Shown here: positions 1 to 3,996 of the stretch, in pieces
Layout: each line of letters opens with the position of its first letter
Position numbering within the stretch: the stretch's first letter is position 1
The notes under the pieces: generated by a model
Seen by the model: the letters and a program-made list of their open reading frames with translations, nothing else
Database searches by the model: none
Told to the model about the DNA's origin: nothing
NCBI GenBank assembly: GCA_017475805.1
Contig: JAFVEW010000023.1
Coordinates: forward strand, 1-5,226
DNA from: Synergistaceae bacterium
Lineage (GTDB): Bacteria; Synergistota; Synergistia; Synergistales; Aminobacteriaceae
Direction: 5' to 3'
Length of the DNA: 5,226 nt
Position numbers and translations under genes: made by a program

Positions 1-57
1 AAGAGCTTCGAGATTTATAAAAACTTCATGCCCTTTTTTTGTCATAACCTCTGCCAA
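1..57 (-). CDS. Start of a minus-strand gene of unknown function, cut by the left edge
   Basis: Read on the minus strand, an AGGAGG at 70-65 sits 7 bases before a TTG at 57-55. From there 19 codons stay open to the window edge, reading MAEVMTKKGHEVFINLEAL. The spacing makes TTG the best start. An in-frame ATG at 99-97 would add 14 residues (starting MLCSFSNIAK) but has no ribosome site in front of it, and the ATG at 45-43 is too far from the AGGAGG. I do not recognise the protein. It is divergent from the mobilization operon, so the repeat-rich stretch between them would hold both promoters. Nineteen codons is too little to prove coding; the case rests on the strong ribosome site and the open frame. 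Confidence 0.4.
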   Translation of the reverse strand, partial: MAEVMTKKGHEVFINLEAL

Positions 58-64
58 ATAAATT

Positions 65-70
65 CCTCCT
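65..70 (-). promoter_or_regulatory. Shine-Dalgarno AGGAGG for the left-edge minus-strand gene
   Basis: A perfect AGGAGG on the minus strand, with 7 bases between it and the TTG at 57-55. It decides the start in favour of TTG over the ATG at 45-43 (19 bases away) and the upstream ATG at 99-97. Confidence 0.45.
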
Positions 71-187
71 TTTGCAATATTTGAAAATGAGCATAACATC
101 AAGAAAAAAAATAGTACTTTTAGGAATAATTAAAATCGAACGTATATACTCAGAGAAATTGCTGGAATAGAAACGAAAGGTAACTTG

Positions 188-288
188 GACAAGCAGTCCC
201 TTTGCCGTACAAAATTACTCTGTAATTTGCAGACAAAGGGAGTTCGTAATGTAATCGGCTGTAAACAGTCTCTCGCATTTTGCTTGTC
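188..288. repeat. 8-bp inverted repeat GACAAGCA/TGCTTGTC flanking the palindrome
   Basis: GACAAGCA at 188-195 and TGCTTGTC at 281-288 are exact reverse complements and enclose the 197-241 palindrome asymmetrically (1 base on the left, 39 on the right). The right copy overlaps by two bases the next hairpin, which begins at 287. An 8-bp match over this distance could arise by chance, so significance comes only from its placement among the other repeats. Confidence 0.45.
197..241. repeat. Imperfect 45-bp palindrome, two stacked stems
   Basis: The outer arms TCCCTTTG (197-204) and CAAAGGGA (234-241) are perfectly complementary over 8 bp. The inner arms AAATTAC (212-218) and GTAATTT (222-228) are complementary over 7 bp around a 3-base loop (TCT). 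The internal bulge (205-211 against 229-233) keeps partial complementarity, as if a longer perfect palindrome had decayed. Suitable as a relaxosome or regulator binding site, or as an extruded hairpin in single-stranded DNA. Confidence 0.7.
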
Positions 289-305
289 AGGGATAACCAC
301 CCTGA
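287..305. repeat. Hairpin TCAGGG / CCCTGA with nick-like core
   Basis: TCAGGG (287-292) pairs exactly with CCCTGA (300-305) around the 7-base loop ATAACCA. The right arm carries CCCTG, close to the CCTG core of IncP-type nick sites. It ends 31 bases before the MobC-like start codon. AT-rich sequence follows (AAAATTTTT), but the stem is only 6 bp, so I do not call a terminator. Confidence 0.5.
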
Positions 306-336
306 ACCCGAAAATTTTTGAATTAAGGCGATAAAA

Positions 337-636
337 ATGAAACGGTCAGTGCGTAATGTAAGGTTATATTTGAGGGTAACAAGTAAAGAATATACACTCA
401 TAAAAATGGTCTCTGAATTATCGGGGCTTTCAATTTCAGAATACCTGCGAAGACGGGCATATAACATTCGTATTGTAGCGAAGTCAGATATTCATGTTTT
501 GAAAGAACTTAGAAGACTCGGCGGACTTATTAAGCATCTTTATAACGAAACAAATGGAATTTACAGTAAGCAAATGGCAGAAGCTCTTGAAGCCATAACG
601 TCATACGCCCGTGTGCTTGAAAGGAAAATATCATGA
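337..636 (+). CDS. mobC: MobC/NikA-like relaxosome accessory protein
   Basis: A 99-residue basic protein expected to bind oriT and help the relaxase nick it. The N-terminus (about residues 7-45) looks like a ribbon-helix-helix fold: a strand-like VRLYLRVT, then a helix ending EYTLIKMVSELSG, then LSISEYLRRRAYN. The following ELRRLGGLIKHLYNE (57-71) resembles the ELRRIGNNLNQ-type segment of MobC proteins, and the length is normal for the family. The ATG at 337 follows a modest AAGG (325-328) by 8 bases. The stop overlaps the relaxase start (ATGA at 633-636), so the two are translationally coupled. Such RHH proteins often repress their own operon, and the repeats just upstream would fit that. 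The assignment is from motif memory, without a search; a NikA-type name would be equally apt. Confidence 0.82.
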   Translation: MKRSVRNVRLYLRVTSKEYTLIKMVSELSGLSISEYLRRRAYNIRIVAKSDIHVLKELRRLGGLIKHLYNETNGIYSKQMAEALEAITSYARVLERKIS

Positions 637-2519
637 TAGGAAAAATTCCTAAATCGCGTAAGGACGGCAGGAGCAGTTTTAAGGATTTAATAAATTACTG
701 TCTTGGAGTTACGGGGCATTCCACGGGCGCAGTTTTATACGCAGGAAAACAGAACATTAACGACTTCAAAACGGCGGCAGTTGAAATGGAATCTTTGGCT
801 GTCGAAAGCGTCAGATGTAAAACTCCTGCGTTCCATTTTATTCTGTCATGGCGTTCAAATGAAAGCCCAACGAATGAACAGGTTGACGAAGCCGTGAATA
901 TTGCGCTGAAAGAATTAGACTTGCAGGACTGTCAGGCGGTTTGGGGCTTGCAGTCCGACACGGATAATCTTCATGTTCATGTTGCCGTGAACCGAATATC
1001 GCCTGAAACATTCAAGGCGGTTAAACCAGCAGGGGGATTCAGCAAAAAAGCCCTCGAAAGAGCCGCACGGAAAATTGAAATCACTCAGGGCTGGGATATT
1101 GAACGGACTGGACATTACGAAGTAAATTCTTCGGGAGATATTTTATATAAAAAAGAATTTCCAAAACCTGAAATTTCTCAGACTGCAAGGGACATTGAAG
1201 CCTATACGGGCGAAGAGAGTTTTGAGCGTATTGCAAAACGCGAGCTTGCAGAAATTTTAGAGTCCGCAAGAAGCTGGGACGAACTTCATCAAAATTTAGC
1301 GTTAAAGGGCTTTGAGCTTGAACGGAAAGGGAACGGGGCAATTTTGAAACAGGGCGACAAAGCCATAAAACTCTCGCAAGTATCCCGAAACAGCAGTTTT
1401 TCAAAATTAGCGCAGAGACTCGGCGAATATCAGGAACGGCAGAACGGCATAATTATTCAAAATCCGTCAAAGATTTTGCAGTCAGAGTCAAAAACTCCCT
1501 CAAAAAATTTTTCATGGGAAAAATATCTGTCTGAAAAACGCAATTATTTAGACAGTAAATCTTCAGCCCTAAAAAAATTAAGGGAACGGCAGAAGCTGGA
1601 ACGTGAAAATTTATACCAGCGTCATAAAGAAAGCCGTTCAAAGCTATATTCTCAAAGCTGGCGCGGACGTGGCAAGGAGCTAAACCAACGGCGGAGTGTT
1701 ATGGCTTTTTTCCAAGAAAAAGAACGCCTTGATTTGCAAGAGAAGCAGGAGGAGGAAAGACAGGAATTAAAATCTCAATTTCTGAAAATATTTCCTAAAT
1801 TTAGATATTGGCTTGAGATTCAGAATAACGAAGAGTTATCCCGTCTGTACCGTTACCCGGGGCAGTTTTTATTATCGCCCGAACAGTCAGGAATAAAAAT
1901 CGCCCAGCCACGAAAAATTGATTTACGGGATTATCAGGCACGGCGCGGAGCAGGAAGCAAAGTTTTGTACTGTCGGGACGGAAGTTTCACGGCAGATTTT
2001 TCAGACATGGGCAAAAGAATAGTTCTGAACAAACGGAAGCTGACTGAAGAATCAGTTGCGGCGGCTTTACAGCTTGCGAATCAGAAGTGGGGCGCGACCT
2101 TAATCACTGGAAATGACGAATATAAAGAGCTTTGCGTTAAGGCGGCTGTCAAATACGGCTTGAAACTTGCGAATACCGATTTAGCTGCAGAAGTCGAACG
2201 GCGAAAACAGGCTCAGAGAGAAAATCTGCGTCCGATTACGGCTGAAGAAATATTGAATTTGAATTTAGCCGAAAATCCCCAAATTTATCCGAATCCCCGA
2301 AAAGATAATCAGCAGTACACGGGGCGCATCGTTCACATAGACGAAAATCGCGGTTATTGCGTCCAGTTAGTTGGAGAGCGCAGTTTGTTTGTTCACAAAC
2401 TCGAAAAACTCGAACGTCAGCCGTTGAAGGGCGAAACGCTGAAAATCTCATATCCAGATGAAAATCATCAGGCAAAAATCCAGCGCGAAGAAGTCCGCAT
2501 ACGGACTCAAAGTTTGTAA
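633..2519 (+). CDS. MobP-class (TraI/MobA-like) relaxase with LPD7-like and KfrB-like C-terminal domains
   Basis: A 628-residue DNA relaxase that would cleave oriT, stay bound to the 5' end and lead the strand into the recipient. The nuclease domain is residues 1-160. Motif I carries the probable catalytic Tyr22 (DLINYCLG), motif II is HFILSWRSNE (68-77), and motif III is DNLHVHVAVN with the metal-binding His114, His116 and Asn120. A TraI-type segment follows at 210-266 (SWDELHQNLALKGFELERKG, then SRNSSFSKLAQRLGEY). Residues 295-385 are a charged Glu/Lys/Arg-rich coiled coil. About 425-525 resembles LPD7 (LRDYQARRG, AAALQLANQKWG, ITGNDEYKEL). Residues 561-620 resemble KfrB and recur at the end of the downstream ArdC. 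The ATG at 633 is chosen for its AAGG (621-624) and its ATGA overlap with mobC. The gene appears complete and undamaged. The nuclease call is secure; the two C-terminal domain names come from memory of the families. Confidence 0.93.
   Translation: MIGKIPKSRKDGRSSFKDLINYCLGVTGHSTGAVLYAGKQNINDFKTAAVEMESLAVESVRCKTPAFHFILSWRSNESPTNEQVDEAVNIALKELDLQDCQAVWGLQSDTDNLHVHVAVNRISPETFKAVKPAGGFSKKALERAARKIEITQGWDIERTGHYEVNSSGDILYKKEFPKPEISQTARDIEAYTGEESFERIAKRELAEILESARSWDELHQNLALKGFELERKGNGAILKQGDKAIKLSQVSRNSSFSKLAQRLGEYQERQNGIIIQNPSKILQSESKTPSKNFSWEKYLSEKRNYLDSKSSALKKLRERQKLERENLYQRHKESRSKLYSQSWRGRGKELNQRRSVMAFFQEKERLDLQEKQEEERQELKSQFLKIFPKFRYWLEIQNNEELSRLYRYPGQFLLSPEQSGIKIAQPRKIDLRDYQARRGAGSKVLYCRDGSFTADFSDMGKRIVLNKRKLTEESVAAALQLANQKWGATLITGNDEYKELCVKAAVKYGLKLANTDLAAEVERRKQAQRENLRPITAEEILNLNLAENPQIYPNPRKDNQQYTGRIVHIDENRGYCVQLVGERSLFVHKLEKLERQPLKGETLKISYPDENHQAKIQREEVRIRTQSL
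2274..2480 (+). repeat. KfrB-like domain, copy 1 (relaxase C-terminus)
   Basis: Relaxase residues 548-616 align without a gap to ArdC residues 332-400, with 40 of 69 identical. Shared blocks include GYCVQ, LEKLER and LKIS. The match starts before the compact domain and includes the NPR-D-QQ lead-in, which suggests duplication of a whole module within the element rather than two independent acquisitions. Confidence 0.8.
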
Positions 2520-2546
2520 AAGACCGTGCCTGTAAAAGAAAAAATT

Positions 2547-2553
2547 AAGGAGG
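2547..2553 (+). promoter_or_regulatory. Strong ribosome binding site AAGGAGG
   Basis: A near-perfect Shine-Dalgarno 10 bases before the ATG at 2564, within the 44-bp gap after the relaxase. It is the strongest plus-strand site in the window, so translation restarts here and would feed both the acidic protein and, by coupling, ArdC. Confidence 0.75.
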
Positions 2554-2563
2554 AATTGTAATT

Positions 2564-2752
2564 ATGGACGAAAAATTGCAGGAAATTCTCAATTATTACG
2601 GGGCAAATTTAGACAACAGCGGAGAACCTGACGAAATTCCCGAATTTGAGGGAGCTGTAATGTTCCCGAGCCTCGAAGAAGAAATTTCGAGGACTAAGGA
2701 ATGGGCACGGAAAGTTCAAAGCTGGAACAAAGACGGAGGCGAAAATTTATGA
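2564..2752 (+). CDS. Small acidic protein of unknown function, coupled to ardC
   Basis: A 62-residue protein with about 15 Asp/Glu against 6 Lys/Arg. I do not recognise a family. Residues 1-12 and 36-55 look helical (SLEEEISRTKEWARKV), while the middle is loop-like and acidic (SGEPDEIPEFEG). There is no signal peptide or membrane segment, so it is probably cytoplasmic. Coding is supported by the strong AAGGAGG 10 bases upstream, the lack of room for anything else, and the ATGA overlap (2749-2752) with ardC. That overlap suggests matched expression and perhaps a joint function. Small acidic proteins near antirestriction genes are sometimes DNA mimics, but nothing in the sequence shows that here; it could equally be a chaperone or partner of ArdC or the relaxase. 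Confidence 0.75.
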   Translation: MDEKLQEILNYYGANLDNSGEPDEIPEFEGAVMFPSLEEEISRTKEWARKVQSWNKDGGENL

Positions 2753-3987
2753 TTTCTTCAAAAGCGCAGGAATACCGCGATGAACTCGTGAAAAAATTAT
2801 GCGACGCTATGGAAAACGGGACTGCCCCGTGGCAGAGAACGTGGACTGACGGGGACGCGCCTTTTAACGCAATAAGCGGCAGGGCGTATCACGGAATTAA
2901 CGCAGTAAATTTAGCGTTGCAAAGTCAGGCGTTAGGCTCATCTTCCGATCCGAGATGGCTCACTTTTGACCAGGCAAAAGAAAAAGGCTGGCACGTAAAG
3001 CAGGGCGAGAAAGGCACTCACGTTGAGTTTTATAAATTTGAAGAGAAGCCTAAATTTGATGAGTCAGGCTCGCCAGTTTTTGACGCGGACGGTAAGCAGA
3101 AAGTTGAAAAAAATCTTATCGTGAGAAATTACGTTGTCTTTCATGCCTCGCAGATTGAGGGAATAGAGCCTTATGTTCCGAAAGCCCGAAATCCCATCGA
3201 GGACAACGAAAAAGCCGAGCGGATTTTGAAAGAATCGTGCGCGAAAATTCTTCACGGAGGCAACGAGGCTTTCTATAACCGTACTGATGACCTCATTCAG
3301 CTTCCCGAAAAAGGGCAGTTCAGAAGTCAGGCGGATTATTACGCTACTGCGCTTCATGAACTTTCACATTGGACGGGACACCCCGACAGGCTGAACCGCA
3401 AAACTTCGAGCGATATGAAGTCTGAAACTTACGCCAAAGAAGAACTTGTAGCGGAAATCAGTTCGATGTTTGTGTCGGCTGAAACGGGAATACCGCAGAC
3501 AAAAGAACATTTTGAAAATCACGCGGCTTACGTTGATTATTGGGTGAAAGCCGTCAAAGAAGACCCGAACGCGCTTTTTAAGGCAGTCAATCAGGCTCAG
3601 AAAGCCTCAGAAGAAATTTTGAAATATGAACGAGTCCGCGAACAGAATCAGACTCAAAATTCACAGGCTGAAATTAAAAATCCTGAACAGAAGCCCGTCA
3701 TAACGAAGCAGACTATTCAGGACTTGAAGCTCATTGACGGCAATCCCGAAATTTTTGAAAATCCGCGAACAGACGGTCAGCAGTTTAAGGGAAAAATTCT
3801 TCACGTTGATGAATCACAAGGCTATTGTGTTCAGCAAATCGGGAAAAACAGCCTTTATGCTCACAGGCTCGAAAAATTAGAAAGGACTCCCGAAGTCGGT
3901 GAAAATCTTAAAATTTCGTTTGATGACAAGGGCGAAAAAGCAAAAATCAGCGTTCAGAAAGAGCGCACTCACGGCTTGAAGCGTTAG
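2749..3987 (+). CDS. ardC: ArdC-family antirestriction protein with a KfrB-like C-terminal domain
   Basis: A 412-residue protein. ArdC proteins bind single-stranded DNA and protect the incoming strand from host restriction. Residues 5-135 form the N-terminal ssDNA-binding domain: APWQRTW (26-32), then AISGRAYHGINAVNL (41-55), LTFDQAKEKGWHVKQGEKGT (71-90) and YVVFHASQIEG (128-138). Residues 195-245 are the metallopeptidase-like domain with HELSH (203-207), the following TGHPDRL, and a likely third zinc ligand Glu236 in EELVAEISSMF. A polar Gln/Lys/Glu linker (about 293-320) leads to a KfrB-like domain (345-400) shared with the relaxase. The ATG at 2749 is preferred over an in-frame ATG at 2701, because it has GGAGG at 2735-2739 nine bases upstream and gives the canonical start of the domain. 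The extra C-terminal domain makes it longer than simple ArdC proteins. The HExxH is intact, so it may be active. Confidence 0.92.
   Translation: MISSKAQEYRDELVKKLCDAMENGTAPWQRTWTDGDAPFNAISGRAYHGINAVNLALQSQALGSSSDPRWLTFDQAKEKGWHVKQGEKGTHVEFYKFEEKPKFDESGSPVFDADGKQKVEKNLIVRNYVVFHASQIEGIEPYVPKARNPIEDNEKAERILKESCAKILHGGNEAFYNRTDDLIQLPEKGQFRSQADYYATALHELSHWTGHPDRLNRKTSSDMKSETYAKEELVAEISSMFVSAETGIPQTKEHFENHAAYVDYWVKAVKEDPNALFKAVNQAQKASEEILKYERVREQNQTQNSQAEIKNPEQKPVITKQTIQDLKLIDGNPEIFENPRTDGQQFKGKILHVDESQGYCVQQIGKNSLYAHRLEKLERTPEVGENLKISFDDKGEKAKISVQKERTHGLKR
3742..3948 (+). repeat. KfrB-like domain, copy 2 (ArdC C-terminus)
   Basis: ArdC residues 332-400 are the partner of relaxase residues 548-616, with 69 ungapped positions and 58% identity. 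Between two otherwise unrelated proteins this points to a shared docking or nucleic-acid-binding module. Confidence 0.8.
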
Positions 3988-3990
3988 GAG
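3986..3990 (+). promoter_or_regulatory. Ribosome binding site AGGAG overlapping the ardC stop codon
   Basis: The AG of the ardC TAG stop (3985-3987) is the beginning of AGGAG, 6 bases before the ATG at 3997. Ribosomes ending ardC would therefore lie on the start signal of the next gene, which supports coupled translation and fixes the ATG at 3997. Confidence 0.7.
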
Positions 3991-3996
3991 CGGAAA

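Larger units (their letters stand above)
188..305. other. Candidate origin of transfer (oriT) upstream of the mob genes
   Basis: This non-coding stretch lies directly in front of the MobC-like and relaxase genes, the usual place for oriT. It contains three inverted-repeat systems: GACAAGCA (188-195) with TGCTTGTC (281-288); TCCCTTTG (197-204) with CAAAGGGA (234-241), enclosing AAATTAC/GTAATTT; and TCAGGG (287-292) with CCCTGA (300-305). The sequence around 296-308, ACCACCCTGAACC, resembles the IncP-type nick core YATCCTG|Y used by RP4-like MobP relaxases, although the core T is replaced by C. If the analogy holds, nicking would follow the G at 304. What is seen is the repeats and their position; the nick site is inference. 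The repeats could alternatively be operators or an RNA structure in the operon leader. Confidence 0.42.

Noticed and set aside
145..150. Possible -10 box TATACT for the mob operon
   Set aside because: No convincing -35 sequence lies 16-18 bp upstream; in AT-rich DNA such hexamers are common.
287..320. Rho-independent terminator formed by the 287-305 hairpin and the following AAAATTTTT
   Set aside because: The stem is only 6 bp, the T run is short and not adjacent to the stem, and a terminator just before the mob operon has no upstream plus-strand gene in the window to serve.
150..467. Minus-strand open frame of 105 codons across the mob leader
   Set aside because: It crosses the inverted repeats and the mobC start, has no recognised motif, and conflicts with the well-supported plus-strand gene.
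703..897. Plus-strand 64-codon open frame inside the relaxase gene
   Set aside because: It overlaps the conserved relaxase motifs, has no ribosome site or family signal, and lacks the evidence that supports the tnpV overlap.
2701..2748. Upstream ATG giving ArdC 16 extra residues
   Set aside because: The extension lies inside the acidic gene, lacks a ribosome site and is not part of the ArdC domain; the ATG at 2749 has GGAGG and the coupled overlap.
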